A stretch of 64,000 bases of DNA from Variovorax boronicumulans NBRC 103145 (GCF_001591345.1 NZ_BCUS01000004.1:38241-102240), one strand, 5' to 3'; shown: positions 52,810-63,890, counted from the stretch's first letter. Made by a program: numbers and translations. Notes: generated by a model from the sequence alone, not told the origin.

Positions 52810-54117
52810 TCAGCCGCCTGGCAGCAGGTGTTTGGCTTGCAGCCGGGGGGTGCCGTTTTCGAGGACGCCACCCACGGTGAAGAACGATCCGAAGACCACG
52901 ATTCTATCAGTGGCACCTGCCTGCTCGATGGCCGCGCGCAGGGCGTCCATCGGGCTCGCGTGCACGCTGCCGGAAGCGTCTTTGCGCGTGTTCTGGGCCT
53001 GCCACGCGGCCAGCAGATCGGCCGCCTTGGCGGCGCGCGGCGTGGGCAGGTCGGTGAAGTACCAGCGATCGATCAGCGGCCCGATGCGCGCCAGGATGGG
53101 CGCGAGGTCCTTGTCGGCCATGACGCCGAACACGCCGTGCGTGGTGGGCGAAAAACCCATCGCGTCGAGGTTCTCGGCCAGCGCCGCGACGGCGTGGGCG
53201 TTGTGCGCCACGTCGAGCACCAGCGTGGGCTCGCCCGGCACGATCTGGAAGCGGCCCGGCAGCTCGACCATCGCGAGCCCGTTGCGCACCGCCTGCGCCG
53301 TGATCGGCAGCTGCGGGCGCAGCGCCTCGAGCGCCGCGAGCACGCCCGCCGCGTTCAGCAGCTGGTTGGCGCCGCGCAGCGCCGGGTAGGCCAGCCCGCT
53401 GTAGCGCCGCCCCCGGCCCGACCAGCCCCACTGCTGCTTGTCGCCCGAGACGTTGAAGTCGTGCCCGAAGCGCCACAGGTCGGCGCCGATGGCGTTGGCG
53501 TGGTCGATGACGCTTTGCGGCGGCACCGGGTCGCTCACGATGACGGGCTTGCCGGCGCGCAGGATGCCGGCCTTCTCGAAGCCGATGCTTTCGCGGTCGG
53601 GGCCGAGGTATTCCATGTGGTCCAGGTCGATGCTGGTGATGACCGCGCAGTCGGCGTCAATGATGTTCACCGCGTCGAGCCGGCCGCCCAGGCCGACCTC
53701 GAGGATCGCCACGTCGGGCTTCTCCTGGATCATGCAATGCAGGATGCCGAGCGTGGTGAACTCGAAGTAGGTCAGGGCCATGTCGCCGCGGGCCTTTTCC
53801 ACCACCTCGAAGCTTGCTATCAGTTTGGAAGCATCGACCGCTTCGCCCTTGAGCCGCAGCCGTTCCTCGAAGCGCACCAGGTGCGGCGAGGTGAACACGG
53901 CCGTGCGGTAGCCCGCGTGCGTCAGGATCGATTCGAGCATGGCGCAGGTCGAGCCCTTGCCGTTGGTGCCCGCCACCGTGATGACGGGGCAGTCGAAACG
54001 CAGGCCCAGACGCTGCGCCATTTCTTTGGCGCGATCGAGCCCGAGTTCGATCTTGTCGGGATGAAGGTGCTCGGCGCGCGCGAGCCAGTCGTTCAGGGTT
54101 TCCATGGAGGCCGGCAT
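52810..54117 (-). CDS. folC: Bifunctional folylpolyglutamate synthase / dihydrofolate synthase
   Basis: Adds glutamate to dihydropteroate and folates. The protein is 435 aa, of normal length. The P-loop is VAGTNGKGSTC (about residue 47-57), with LEVGLGGRLDAVN (about 140) and the Mur-ligase-like C-terminal LDVAHNAHAV. A second ATG four codons in (54105) is an equal start candidate. It lies just before the SPOR gene in the same direction and is divergent from the YffB-like gene. Confidence 0.97.
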   Translation of the reverse strand: MPASMETLNDWLARAEHLHPDKIELGLDRAKEMAQRLGLRFDCPVITVAGTNGKGSTCAMLESILTHAGYRTAVFTSPHLVRFEERLRLKGEAVDASKLIASFEVVEKARGDMALTYFEFTTLGILHCMIQEKPDVAILEVGLGGRLDAVNIIDADCAVITSIDLDHMEYLGPDRESIGFEKAGILRAGKPVIVSDPVPPQSVIDHANAIGADLWRFGHDFNVSGDKQQWGWSGRGRRYSGLAYPALRGANQLLNAAGVLAALEALRPQLPITAQAVRNGLAMVELPGRFQIVPGEPTLVLDVAHNAHAVAALAENLDAMGFSPTTHGVFGVMADKDLAPILARIGPLIDRWYFTDLPTPRAAKAADLLAAWQAQNTRKDASGSVHASPMDALRAAIEQAGATDRIVVFGSFFTVGGVLENGTPRLQAKHLLPGG

Positions 54118-54153
54118 TGTCGCCGACCCGCCGCTCGCGGCATCATGGCGGCC

Positions 54154-54507
54154 ATGACAACCCTATACGGCATTCCGAACTGCGACACCGTCAAGCGCGC
54201 CCGCGCCTGGCTCGACGACCATGGCGTGGCCTACGCCTTCCACGATTTCAAGAAACAGGGCGTGCCCGAGGCCGAGCTCGACCGCTGGCTCCAGGCCCCC
54301 GGCTGGGAGGCGCTGGTGAACCGCAAGGGCACCACCTGGCGCAAGCTGGACGAGGCCACGCGCGACGCGGTGGTCGACGCCGCCTCGGCCCGCCCCGTGC
54401 TGCTCGGCAACCCCAGCCTGATCAAGCGGCCGGTGGTCGATTGGGGCCCGAAGACGGGCGTAACGACTGGTTTCGATGCCGATAGCTGGGCTGTGAACGC
54501 CGTGTAA
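54154..54507 (+). CDS. ArsC/Spx-family protein, YffB type
   Basis: Thioredoxin-fold protein of 117 aa. The sequence opens LYGIPNCDTVKRARAWL with one Cys (about residue 10), then FHDFKKQG, and ends with the LIKRPVV segment of the ArsC fold. The YffB subgroup keeps a single N-terminal Cys and is not known to be a true arsenate reductase; a glutathione-linked thiol role is suggested for the family. An ATG three codons upstream (54145) is possible. Confidence 0.9.
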   Translation: MTTLYGIPNCDTVKRARAWLDDHGVAYAFHDFKKQGVPEAELDRWLQAPGWEALVNRKGTTWRKLDEATRDAVVDAASARPVLLGNPSLIKRPVVDWGPKTGVTTGFDADSWAVNAV

Positions 54508-54565
54508 ACGCCGGAACCCCGTCCCGCCGCCGGGCCTCCAATCGGGATCTGCAGGAGAGAACACC

Positions 54566-55213
54566 ATGAACAGACACGTTTTTCGCATCCTCACGGGGCT
54601 GTCGGCGGCCGGCCTGCTGGCCACGGGCGCCAGCGTCGTGCAGGCCCAGCAAGTGGTCCAGGCGCGCGTGATTTCCGCCACGCCGATCCGCGAAACGACC
54701 GGCAGCGACGTCAGCTACAACGTCACCTACGAATACCAGGGCCGCCAGTACACGACCCGCACCACCAGCCGGCCGGGCGCCACCATTCCGATCCAGGCCA
54801 GCGCGTACGGCGTGACCACGTCGGGCGCAACCACCGCGCCGGTCCAGCCCCAGTCGCAATTGCAGCCCTACCCAGTCGAGGCCAACAACGGCCCGCAGTA
54901 CCAGGAGCAGTACCAGCCGTACCCGCAACAGGGGCAGTACCAGCAAGGTGCCAACTCCCCCTGGGACAGCGTCGTACCCGAACCCGGCGTGGTGGTGTCC
55001 AACGCGCCCGCGCCGGTCTACGTGCAGCCGGCCCCGGTGTATGCCCCGCCCGTCTACGTGCAGCCCGCCTACACCTACCCGTATGCACAGCCCTACGTCT
55101 ACCCGCCGGTCGGCATCTCGCTGAACCTGGGCTATTCGCGCGGCTGGGGCGGTGGCGGCTACTACCGTGGCTATCGCGGATGGGGCGGCCATCGCCACGG
55201 CTGGCGCTACTGA
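54566..55213 (+). CDS. Exported Pro/Gln/Tyr-rich protein with Gly-rich end
   Basis: Protein of 215 aa. A signal peptide covers residues 1-28 (ILTGLSAAGLLATGASVVQA). A folded-looking part follows (about 29-75, VISATPIRETTGSDVSYNV) that resembles the start of glycine-zipper-type envelope proteins. Then come Gln/Tyr-Pro runs, PVYV-type repeats and a Gly/Tyr/Arg end (GWGGGGYYRGYRGWGGHRHG). GGAGAG precedes the ATG. It is probably an envelope or surface protein of unknown role, similar in style to the exported protein at 46205-46576. Confidence 0.8.
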   Translation: MNRHVFRILTGLSAAGLLATGASVVQAQQVVQARVISATPIRETTGSDVSYNVTYEYQGRQYTTRTTSRPGATIPIQASAYGVTTSGATTAPVQPQSQLQPYPVEANNGPQYQEQYQPYPQQGQYQQGANSPWDSVVPEPGVVVSNAPAPVYVQPAPVYAPPVYVQPAYTYPYAQPYVYPPVGISLNLGYSRGWGGGGYYRGYRGWGGHRHGWRY

Positions 55214-55339
55214 GTTCCCCCACGGCGGGCCGGCTCGCCCGAGCCCCTAAAATCGAGGGCTTCTCCAACCCCGGGGGTGCTGCTGCCGCGGCGCGTCCCT
55301 CGATCCGCCGAACGCGCAGGCGCCGGCGCCATCCATCCA

Positions 55340-55666
55340 ATGACGACGACTACCGACACCATCAACAGCGCCGCAGTGGCCACCAAGGCCAATGTGTATT
55401 TCGACGGCAAGTGCGTGAGCCACAACCTCACCCTGGCGGACGGCACCAAGAAATCGGTCGGCGTGGTCCTGCCCTCCACCCTCACCTTCAACACCGGCGC
55501 GCCTGAAATCATGGAAGGCACCGGCGGCAGCTGCGAATACCAGCTCGCGGGCACCAGCGAATGGATCGCCTCGGGCCCCGGCCAGAAGTTCAGCATCCCG
55601 GGCAATTCGAGCTTCCAGATCCGCGTGAGCGGCGAGCCCTACAGCTACATCTGCCACTTCGGTTGA
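55340..55666 (+). CDS. ppnP: Pyrimidine/purine nucleoside phosphorylase
   Basis: Small cupin-fold protein of 108 aa of the PpnP (YaiE, DUF1255) family: KANVYFDGKCVSHNLTLADG (about 14-33), then VGVVLPSTLTFNTGAPEIME and a final Y-I-C-H-F. Splits nucleosides with phosphate to base plus ribose 1-phosphate. A slightly longer family-typical N-terminus is absent but the start is clear. It lies 15 nt before argG. Confidence 0.93.
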   Translation: MTTTTDTINSAAVATKANVYFDGKCVSHNLTLADGTKKSVGVVLPSTLTFNTGAPEIMEGTGGSCEYQLAGTSEWIASGPGQKFSIPGNSSFQIRVSGEPYSYICHFG

Positions 55667-57022
<1,356 letters not shown>

Positions 57023-57067
57023 TCGATCCCTTCGCTGCCCTTGCCAACCGCAAGGGCAGCAATGACA

Positions 57068-57094
57068 ACGGGCCCCTCGGGGCCCGTTTTTCTT
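57068..57094 (+). terminator. Intrinsic terminator after argG
   Basis: Eight-base-pair stem ACGGGCCC / GGGCCCGT with a four-base loop, followed by a run of T, 46 nt past the argG stop. Confidence 0.85.
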
Positions 57095-57112
57095 TGGAAA
57101 GTGCACCCGGCG

Positions 57113-57946
57113 TCAGTCGCCGCCTCCTCCGCACCCGCCACCGCATCCACCGCCCCCATCGGACGCGCCACCCCCGTCGCTGGAGCCGCCATCGCCGCTT
57201 CCGCTCGCCTCGCTGCCGCCGAAGCCTCCGGCATCGCCCGAGCTGCCGCCGTCGGACGACGAATCGCCGAAGCTCGTGCCGCAGTGCGCGTCAGAGCCGA
57301 TTTCTCGCTCGACCGCCCGGCAATCGGGGATGTAGTGAAAGCCGTCCGCAATCGCAAACTTGATGTCCAGCGCAAACAGCAGCGGCAGTCGCGCCGGATT
57401 GCGCGGGTCGATGCTTTCTTCCTTGCAGGCCCAGTACCAGGTGCGGCGCAGGCCGTCGTTGCGCCGCGCGTCCTGGCCCAGTACCTCGGCCGGGCTGTGG
57501 TGCAGCAGGCGCCCGAAGGCCGCCTGGCACCAGGTCTGGTAGCCCTGCGTGTGCAGGATGAACTCGTGCCAGGCCGTGTCGACCACCCGCGAGGGCATGG
57601 CGACGAACTTGAGGTTGCTGCGCAGGTACGCCATGAAGAACTGCCGCAGCCCGCGCAGCACCAGCTCGGCGTCGCGTCGGCTCAGTTGCGGGTGCGCCGC
57701 ACGGAGCTTGCCGATCAGGAACGGCGGCAGCCGGGCCTCGCGGATGAACTGGCGGCGCAGGCTGAGTTCGATCTGGCTCAGGAGCACCGCGAAGGAGAAG
57801 GCCGCGAGGATCAGCAGCACCGACCCCCACCAGCCCGCCCGCACCAGGAACACCGAGGCGATGCCCGCCACGATGACGGCAAGCTGCGCCCAGCCCAGCA
57901 CGGCGATGCGCCGGCGGTAGTTCAGGTGCAGGAAGTCGAGATCCAC
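57113..57946 (-). CDS. Membrane protein with WHxxxLHT motif and Gly/Cys/Ser-rich tail
   Basis: Protein of 277 aa starting with GTG. Two membrane segments lie near residues 15-35 and 40-58. A soluble part holds VDTAWHEFILHT (about 120) and FGRLLHHSP (about 143), the pattern of glycine-rich-domain (GRDP-like) proteins. The last 55 residues are almost only Gly, Ser, Asp and Cys, ending in repeated CGGG units. Such tails suggest a modified or metal-binding end, but no function is known. It lies 4 nt after the murB stop, in the same direction. Confidence 0.8.
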   Translation of the reverse strand: MDLDFLHLNYRRRIAVLGWAQLAVIVAGIASVFLVRAGWWGSVLLILAAFSFAVLLSQIELSLRRQFIREARLPPFLIGKLRAAHPQLSRRDAELVLRGLRQFFMAYLRSNLKFVAMPSRVVDTAWHEFILHTQGYQTWCQAAFGRLLHHSPAEVLGQDARRNDGLRRTWYWACKEESIDPRNPARLPLLFALDIKFAIADGFHYIPDCRAVEREIGSDAHCGTSFGDSSSDGGSSGDAGGFGGSEASGSGDGGSSDGGGASDGGGGCGGGCGGGGD

Positions 57947-57950
57947 CGCG

Positions 57951-59003
57951 TCAGACCACCACGGGCTCCGGCTCCAGCCGGATGCCGAAGCGCTCGTACA
58001 CGCTGGTCTGGATCGCCTTGGCCAGCGTCATCACCTCGCCGCCCGTCACCGGGTTGGCCGAGCCGCCGCGGTTGACCAGCACCAGCGCCTGCTTTTCGTA
58101 CACGCCGGCGTTGCCCACCGACTTGCCCTTCCAGCCGCAGGCGTCGATGAGCCAGCCGGCCGCGAGCTTGATGCTGCCGTCGTCCATCGGGTAGTGCACG
58201 ATCTTGGGGTCGCGCGCGATGATGTCGGCGCACTGCTCGGGCGTGACCGTCGGGTTCTTGAAGAAGCTGCCGGCGTTGCCCAGCACGCGCCAGTCGGGCA
58301 GCTTGGCGCGGCGGATGGCGCAGATCCACTCGAAGATATCGACCGCGCTCGGTGTGAAATTGGCGGTTTCTTCCATCTTGCGTTCAAGGTCGAGGTAACC
58401 GACCACCGGTTTCCACGGTTTGGGCAGCCGGAAGCGCACCCGCGTGATGACCGCCCGGCCCGCCAGGCCGAAATCGTTCGGGCCGCTGCGCACATGCTTG
58501 AAGACCGAATCGCGGTAGCCGAAGGCGCACTGCGCCGCGTCGAGCGTGAAGGCGCGGCCGGTTTCGAGGTCGAAGGCGTCGAGCGAATCGAAGCGGTCCT
58601 GCAACTCGACGCCGTAGGCGCCGATGTTCTGCACCGGCGCGCCGCCCACGGTGCCAGGAATGAGCGCCAGGTTTTCCAGCCCCGGGTAGCCGCTGCGCAC
58701 CATCCATTCGACGGTGTCGTGCCAGGTTTCGCCGGCGCCGGCCTCGACGACCCAGGCGCGCGGCGTCTCTTCGACCAGCCGCCGGCCCTTGATCTCGACC
58801 TTCAGCACCAGCGGCTTGACGTCGCCCGTGAGCACGATGTTGCTGCCGCCGCCGAGCACGAAACGGGGTTCGTCGCGCCAGGCCGGATCGGCGTGCAGCG
58901 CGGCCAGGTCGGCCTCGCTGGCGATGCGCGCCAGGTGCTGCGCGCGCGCGACGATGCCGAAGCTGTTGTAGGGCTGCAGCGGGACATTGGACTCCACGAT
59001 CAT
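57951..59003 (-). CDS. murB: UDP-N-acetylenolpyruvoylglucosamine reductase
   Basis: FAD enzyme that forms UDP-N-acetylmuramate for peptidoglycan. The protein is 350 aa, the E. coli type I length. It shows [12 protein letters not shown] (about residue 50), [18 protein letters not shown] (about 113), the type [10 protein letters not shown] with the catalytic Tyr-Arg, and [11 protein letters not shown] (about 228) with the catalytic Ser. A conserved Glu lies near the end. It is divergent from yajQ, with 43 nt between starts. Confidence 0.98.
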   Translation of the reverse strand: MIVESNVPLQPYNSFGIVARAQHLARIASEADLAALHADPAWRDEPRFVLGGGSNIVLTGDVKPLVLKVEIKGRRLVEETPRAWVVEAGAGETWHDTVEWMVRSGYPGLENLALIPGTVGGAPVQNIGAYGVELQDRFDSLDAFDLETGRAFTLDAAQCAFGYRDSVFKHVRSGPNDFGLAGRAVITRVRFRLPKPWKPVVGYLDLERKMEETANFTPSAVDIFEWICAIRRAKLPDWRVLGNAGSFFKNPTVTPEQCADIIARDPKIVHYPMDDGSIKLAAGWLIDACGWKGKSVGNAGVYEKQALVLVNRGGSANPVTGGEVMTLAKAIQTSVYERFGIRLEPEPVVV

Positions 59004-59046
59004 GGGAGAATTGTCGCATTCAGTACCCGTGCGTCCAGGAGAGCCT

Positions 59047-59532
59047 ATGCCGTCTTTCGATACCGTCTGCGAGCCCAATCTGCCCGAAGTGAAGAATGCG
59101 GTCGAAAACACCGCCAAGGAAATCGGCACGCGCTTCGATTTCAAGGGCACCGCCGCCGCCGTCGAGCTCAAGGACAAGGAGATCACCATGATCGGCGACG
59201 CCGAGTTCCAGCTCGTGCAGGTCGAGGACATCCTTCGCAACAAGCTCACCAAGCGCAGCGTCGACGTGCGCTTTCTCGACAAGGGCGACGTCCAGAAGAT
59301 GGGCGGCGACAAGGTCAAGCAGGTCATCAAGATCAAGAACGGCATCGAGACCGAGCAGGCCAAGAAGATCACTCGCATCGTCAAGGACAGCAAGCTCAAG
59401 GTGCAGGCCGCGATCCAGGGCGATGCCGTGCGCATCACCGGCGCCAAGCGCGACGACCTGCAGGCCGCCATGGCCCTCATCAAGAAGGACGTGCCCGACA
59501 TGCCGCTGTCCTTCAACAACTTCCGCGACTGA
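59047..59532 (+). CDS. yajQ: YajQ family nucleotide-binding protein
   Basis: Protein of 161 aa, the full family length, opening [19 protein letters not shown] and ending [11 protein letters not shown]. YajQ members bind nucleotides, and some bind cyclic di-GMP and act as transcriptional co-regulators. Two ferredoxin-like domains are expected. No membrane segment. It lies 7 nt before the next gene. Confidence 0.96.
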   Translation: MPSFDTVCEPNLPEVKNAVENTAKEIGTRFDFKGTAAAVELKDKEITMIGDAEFQLVQVEDILRNKLTKRSVDVRFLDKGDVQKMGGDKVKQVIKIKNGIETEQAKKITRIVKDSKLKVQAAIQGDAVRITGAKRDDLQAAMALIKKDVPDMPLSFNNFRD

Positions 59533-59539
59533 CCCGCGC

Positions 59540-60184
59540 ATGAAGGCGCTCCTCGTCGCGGCGCTGTGGGCGGCCGCGGCCATGGCGGCGCACGCCGCCG
59601 ACTCGGTCACGCTGACCGGCTCCATCGGCAGCCGCGCCATCCTCATCGTGAACGGCGCGCCGCCCAAGACCGTGGCGGTCGGGGAGACCTTCCAGGGCGT
59701 CAAGCTGGTGTCGCTGCAGGCCGACCAGGCGGTGGTCGAATCGGCGGGCAAGCGCTTCTCGCTGCGCATGGATTCGCCCGTGAGCATCGGCCGGGGCGGC
59801 ATTGCCGGCAGCGGCGGCAACCGCATCGTGCTGCAGGCCGACAGCCGGGGCCACTACATGACGCAGGGCCAGATCAACGGCCGCGCCGTCACCTTCATGC
59901 TCGATACCGGTGCGACCACCATCGCGCTGTCGGCGGTCGATGCCCAGCGCATCGGGCTCGATTACAGCAAGGGGCAGCTGGTGCAGATGCGCACGGCCAA
60001 CGGCAACGCTGCGGGCTACAGGCTGCGGCTGCAGAGCGTGCGCGTGGGCGACGTCGAGGTCTACGACATCGACGCCATCGTCTCGCAGCAACCCATGCCC
60101 TTCGTCTTGCTGGGCAACAGCTTTCTCAACCGCTTCTCGATGCGGCGCGATGCCGACGAGATGATTCTCGAGAAGCGGTACTGA
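59540..60184 (+). CDS. Exported retropepsin-like aspartic protease family protein
   Basis: Protein of 214 aa. A signal peptide covers residues 1-20 (LLVAALWAAAAMAAHA). The C-terminal domain (about 105-212) is a single retropepsin half with the catalytic MLDTGATTIALS (about 121-132), GLDYSKGQ, and a final LLGNSFLNRFSM typical of TIGR02281-type clan AA proteases. It would act as a dimer in the periplasm or at the membrane; the substrate is unknown. It is probably coupled to yajQ. Confidence 0.9.
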   Translation: MKALLVAALWAAAAMAAHAADSVTLTGSIGSRAILIVNGAPPKTVAVGETFQGVKLVSLQADQAVVESAGKRFSLRMDSPVSIGRGGIAGSGGNRIVLQADSRGHYMTQGQINGRAVTFMLDTGATTIALSAVDAQRIGLDYSKGQLVQMRTANGNAAGYRLRLQSVRVGDVEVYDIDAIVSQQPMPFVLLGNSFLNRFSMRRDADEMILEKRY

Positions 60185-60203
60185 GACCGCTCCCGATCCG
60201 GCC

Positions 60204-60557
60204 TCAGGCCTGCGCGGCCGTGACGACGATCTCGATCTTGTAAGCCGCGCTGGCCATCTTGGCCTCCACGGTCGCGCGCGGCGGCGTGTTGCCGGCCGGA
60301 ATCCACGCGTCCCACACCTCGTTCATGGCGCCGATGTCGCCGATGTCGGCCAGGAAGATCTGCGTCATGAGGATGCGCGACTTGTCGCTGCCGGCCTCGG
60401 CCAGCAGGCGGTCGACCATGCCGAGCACCTGCGCGGTCTGGCCGCGGATGTCCTGCGTGGTGTCGTCGGGCACCTGGCCCGCGAGGTAGATGGTGCCGTT
60501 GTGCACCGCGGTCTCGGACAGACGCGGGCCGACGTGGAAGCGGGTGATGGATGCCAT
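60204..60557 (-). CDS. RidA family protein
   Basis: Protein of 117 aa of the Rid/YjgF fold, opening SITRFHVGPRLSETAVHNG and ending with PRATVEAKMASAAYKIEIVV. The Arg in PRATVE (about 95) is the conserved residue of imine deaminases. It probably hydrolyses reactive enamines or imines. It lies 7 nt after plsY, in the same direction. It is a paralogue group member, so I do not assign it as ridA itself. Confidence 0.93.
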   Translation of the reverse strand: MASITRFHVGPRLSETAVHNGTIYLAGQVPDDTTQDIRGQTAQVLGMVDRLLAEAGSDKSRILMTQIFLADIGDIGAMNEVWDAWIPAGNTPPRATVEAKMASAAYKIEIVVTAAQA

Positions 60558-60564
60558 GGTGAGT

Positions 60565-61200
60565 TCAAGCCTTTTTCTTCGAGCCGAGTTTCGACTCCGT
60601 GCCGGCCGCGAGCCGGCGGATGTTTTCGCGGTGCCGCCAGATCAGCAGCAGACTCATGATGATGATCGCAATCAGCACCGTGCGGTCGAGTGGCCACGCA
60701 ATGTTTCCACCCAGCAGGTAGTAGGCCGGTGCGAAGAACGCTGCCACCAGCGACGACAGCGACGAATAGCGGAAGAAGATCGCAATGATCAGCCAGGTCG
60801 CGCCCGTGGCCAGCCCCAGCCAGGGCGCGATGCCCACCAGCACGCCGGCGGCCGTGGCCACGCCCTTGCCGCCCTGGAAGCCGAAGAACACCGGGTACAG
60901 GTGGCCCAGGAAGGCCGCCAGGCCCGCCAGCGCCGCCACGCCCTCGCCCAGCCCCCACTGCGCGCCGAACTGGCGGATCAGGAACACCGGCAGCCAGCCC
61001 TTCGCCGCGTCGAGCAGCAAGGTGGCCAGCGCCGCGCCCTTGTTGCCCGAACGCAGCACGTTGGTGGCACCGGGGTTGCCGCTGCCGTAGCTGCGCGGAT
61101 CGGCCATGCCGAGCGACTTGCTCACGATGACCGCAAACGACAGCGAACCGATCAGGTACGACGCCACGATGGCAAGGAGGGAAGGCAGATCGAAACTCAA
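60565..61200 (-). CDS. plsY: Glycerol-3-phosphate acyltransferase PlsY
   Basis: Inner-membrane enzyme moving the acyl group from acyl-phosphate to glycerol 3-phosphate, the first step of phospholipid synthesis. The protein is 211 aa with five membrane segments and the family motifs [14 protein letters not shown] (about 36-49), [18 protein letters not shown] (about 100-117) and a basic end. The start is TTG at 61200: GGAG stands 7 nt before it, the reading gives a normal-length PlsY, and no ATG or GTG fits. Longer readings would add an unlikely Arg/Pro-rich lead. Confidence 0.95.
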   Translation of the reverse strand: MSFDLPSLLAIVASYLIGSLSFAVIVSKSLGMADPRSYGSGNPGATNVLRSGNKGAALATLLLDAAKGWLPVFLIRQFGAQWGLGEGVAALAGLAAFLGHLYPVFFGFQGGKGVATAAGVLVGIAPWLGLATGATWLIIAIFFRYSSLSSLVAAFFAPAYYLLGGNIAWPLDRTVLIAIIIMSLLLIWRHRENIRRLAAGTESKLGSKKKA

Positions 61201-61274
61201 GGCGGGTCTCCGGGGAACGGATTGTTGTTGTGCGCCGCCGGCCTGCATGCCCGGCGGGAAAAAGCAAACGCCGG

Positions 61275-61766
61275 CTATTCTGCCAGCGCGCACTGCACGG
61301 GCTTGGCGCCCAGGAGCGTCACGCACACCTGCGGATCGATGCCCACGAGGTAGCCGCGCCGCCCGCCGTTGATCGCGACCTTCGGCAGATCGAGCACGCT
61401 CGACTCGATGTAGACCGGCATCTCGCGCCGCGTGCCGAAGGGCGAGGTGCCGCCCACCATGTAGCCGCTGTGGCGCTGCGCCACCTCGGGCTTGCAGGGC
61501 TCGACCGACTTGGCGCCGATCTGCCGCGCGAGGTTCTTGGTCGACACCGTGCGGTTGCCGTGCATCAGCACGATCAGCGGCTTGGCGTCCTGGTCCTGCA
61601 TTACCAGCGTCTTGACCACGGTGAACGGGTCGAAGCCCAGCACCTGCGCGCTGTGCTGGGCGCCGCCGTGCTCCTGGTACTCGTAGGGGTGCTCGGTGAA
61701 GGCGACCTTGTTCGCCCGCAGCAGCTGGGTGGCGGGCGTCTCGGAAACGTGGGCTTTCTTGCTCAC
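61275..61766 (-). CDS. ybaK: YbaK/EbsC-type aminoacyl-tRNA deacylase
   Basis: Removes cysteine wrongly joined to tRNA-Pro. The protein is 163 aa, of normal length, starting with GTG, with the family features [17 protein letters not shown] (about 10-26), a Lys in VVKTLVM (about 52), and GGTSPFG (about 105). It is 18 nt after the aldo/keto reductase stop, in the same direction. Confident for family; the exact tRNA target is inferred. Confidence 0.93.
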   Translation of the reverse strand: MSKKAHVSETPATQLLRANKVAFTEHPYEYQEHGGAQHSAQVLGFDPFTVVKTLVMQDQDAKPLIVLMHGNRTVSTKNLARQIGAKSVEPCKPEVAQRHSGYMVGGTSPFGTRREMPVYIESSVLDLPKVAINGGRRGYLVGIDPQVCVTLLGAKPVQCALAE

Positions 61767-61783
61767 TTGCTCACTTGTTCGGG

Positions 61784-62845
61784 TCAGGCGGCGGGGTCGC
61801 GGATGTCCAGGCGGATCTTGTCGATCTCGGCCAGCACCTCGGCCGACAGCGTGGTGCCGTAGGCGTCCAGGTCTTCGTCGAGCTGCGCCACCGAGGTCAC
61901 GCCGATGATCGTGCTCGCCACCTGCCACTTGGTGTAGCAGAAGGCCAGCGCGAGCTGCGTGGGGCTCAGGCCGTGGTCGCGTGCGAGCTGGTTGTAGCGC
62001 CGCGCCGCGCGCAGCGCGTCGGGCTTGCCCCAGCGCTGCTTGCGCACCGACTCGTAGCTCGAGATGCGCGCACCCTTGGGCGCGTCGGGGCCTTCGATGC
62101 CGCTCTGGTCGTATTTGCCCGTCAGCAGGCCGAAGGCCAGCGGCGAGTACGCCAGCAGCGACACGCCGAGCCGGTGCATGGTCTCGTCGAGCGCGTTCTC
62201 GTGCGCGCGGCTCACCAGGTTGTAGACGTTCTGCACCGACACCACGCGCGGCAGCCCGTGCTGCTCGGCCAGCCGCACGAACTCGTGCACGCCGTAGGGC
62301 GTCTCGTTCGACAGGCCGATGGTGCGCACCTTGCCAGCCTTCACCAGCTTGCCCAGCGCCTCGAGCTGGTCGTGGATCGGCGTCTGCGAGGTTTCCTTCT
62401 CGGGGTTGTAGTGGATGTTGCCGAACACCGGCACGTGGCGCTCGGGCCAGTGGATCTGGTACAGGTCGATCACGTCGGTCTGCAGGCGGCGCAGGCTGCC
62501 GTGGCACGAGGCCTCGATGTCGGCCGCCGTCATGCCCGTGCCTTCGCGCACCCAGGGCATGCCGCGCGAGGGGCCGGCCACCTTGGTCGCCAGCGTGATC
62601 TTCTGGCGCGTGCCGGGGTTGGCCGCAAACCAGTTGCCGATGATGGTTTCGGTCGCGCCGCAGGTTTCCTTGCTTGCCGGCACCGCGTACATCTCGGCCG
62701 TGTCGATGAAGTCGACGCCGCGCTCGAGCGAACGGTTCAAGACGGCGTGGGCGGTGGGCTCATCGACCTGCTCGCCGAAAGTCATGGTGCCGAGGCAGAT
62801 CGGGGTGACGTGGAGGTCGCTCTGACCGAGTGGAATCTTTTTCAT
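61784..62845 (-). CDS. Aldo/keto reductase (Tas-like)
   Basis: NADPH-dependent reductase of 353 aa. The catalytic set is visible: Asp and Tyr in FIDTAEMYAVP (about residue 46-56), Lys in LATKVAG, and His in YQIHWPERH. The C-terminal cofactor part shows TSVAQLDEDLDAY. The size and the insertion after GNIHYNPEKE match the E. coli Tas protein group. The start is the ATG at 62845; an upstream reading is GC-rich and unlike the family. Substrate unknown. Confidence 0.93.
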   Translation of the reverse strand: MKKIPLGQSDLHVTPICLGTMTFGEQVDEPTAHAVLNRSLERGVDFIDTAEMYAVPASKETCGATETIIGNWFAANPGTRQKITLATKVAGPSRGMPWVREGTGMTAADIEASCHGSLRRLQTDVIDLYQIHWPERHVPVFGNIHYNPEKETSQTPIHDQLEALGKLVKAGKVRTIGLSNETPYGVHEFVRLAEQHGLPRVVSVQNVYNLVSRAHENALDETMHRLGVSLLAYSPLAFGLLTGKYDQSGIEGPDAPKGARISSYESVRKQRWGKPDALRAARRYNQLARDHGLSPTQLALAFCYTKWQVASTIIGVTSVAQLDEDLDAYGTTLSAEVLAEIDKIRLDIRDPAA

Positions 62846-62963
62846 GCGCGGAATGCTAGCGCGCCCGCGCGGCAGGCGCAGCCCCGGCCCCGAGAAACCG
62901 AGCGCCGCCCTGTCCTGTGGCGGACTGCGCGCGGCGCGGCCTCTCCGTATCATCGAGCGCCAT

Positions 62964-63890
62964 ATGTACCAAGCCCTCCGCCCCTCGCGCAGCGAATTCG
63001 TGCCCGTGCGCAACCTGAACTACCACGTCCGCCTCTGGGGGCAACCGTCGAGCGAGCGCCCGCCGCTGGTGCTGGTGCATGGCTGGATGGACGTGGCGGC
63101 CTCCTGGCAGTTCGTGGTCGATGCGCTGAAGGACGACCGCTTCATCATCGCCCCCGACTGGCGCGGCTTCGGCCTCACCGACGGCGGCGGCGTCGACAAC
63201 TACTGGCTGCCCGACTACCTGGCCGACCTCGAATGGCTGCTCGACCACTACGCCGGCGAAGGCGACGATGCCCGCCCGGTCGACCTCGTGGGCCACAGCA
63301 TGGGCGGCAACGTCGCCATGCACTACGCGGGCGTGCGCCCGGCGCGCATCGGCCGCCTCGTCAACCTCGAAGGCTTCGGCATGCCCGCGCGCCAGCCCGC
63401 CGAGGCGCCCGCGCGCTACGGCCAGTGGATCGACGAGCTCAAGGGCCTGCACCGCGGCGAGAAAGCGCTCGCGGGCTATTCGGCGGTGGACGGCGTGGCA
63501 CGCCGCCTCATGAAGACCAACCCGCGCCTCACGCAGGACAAGGCCGACTGGCTGGCCGGCCACTGGTCGGCGCCGCAGGCCCAGCCCGACGGCAGCACGC
63601 GCTGGCAGATCCTCGGCGAGGCCGCGCACAAGATCGTCAACGCCAACATCTTCCGCGTCGACGAAACACTGGCGCTCTACGCGCGCATCACTGCGCCGAC
63701 GCTGATGGTCGAGGCCTCGGACGACAGCCTGCACAGCTGGTGGAAGGCGCGCTACACGCTCGCCGAGTTCCACGAGCGCCTGAAGTCCGTGCCCTCGGTG
63801 CGCATCGCGCAGCTCGACGACGCGGGCCACATGCTGCACCACGACCAGCCGCAGCGCGTGGCGCAGCTGATCGAAGACTTCCTGGCCTAG
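62964..63890 (+). CDS. Alpha/beta hydrolase
   Basis: Protein of 308 aa. The oxyanion segment VLVHGWMDVAASW is near residue 37, the nucleophile GHSMGGNVAMHY near 111, an Asp in EASDDSLHSWW near 255, and the catalytic His in DAGHMLHHDQP near 288. No signal peptide. Members of this group are esterases or related hydrolases; the substrate is not evident. The ATG is preceded only by a weak ribosome site. It is divergent from the aldo/keto reductase. Confidence 0.92.
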   Translation: MYQALRPSRSEFVPVRNLNYHVRLWGQPSSERPPLVLVHGWMDVAASWQFVVDALKDDRFIIAPDWRGFGLTDGGGVDNYWLPDYLADLEWLLDHYAGEGDDARPVDLVGHSMGGNVAMHYAGVRPARIGRLVNLEGFGMPARQPAEAPARYGQWIDELKGLHRGEKALAGYSAVDGVARRLMKTNPRLTQDKADWLAGHWSAPQAQPDGSTRWQILGEAAHKIVNANIFRVDETLALYARITAPTLMVEASDDSLHSWWKARYTLAEFHERLKSVPSVRIAQLDDAGHMLHHDQPQRVAQLIEDFLA

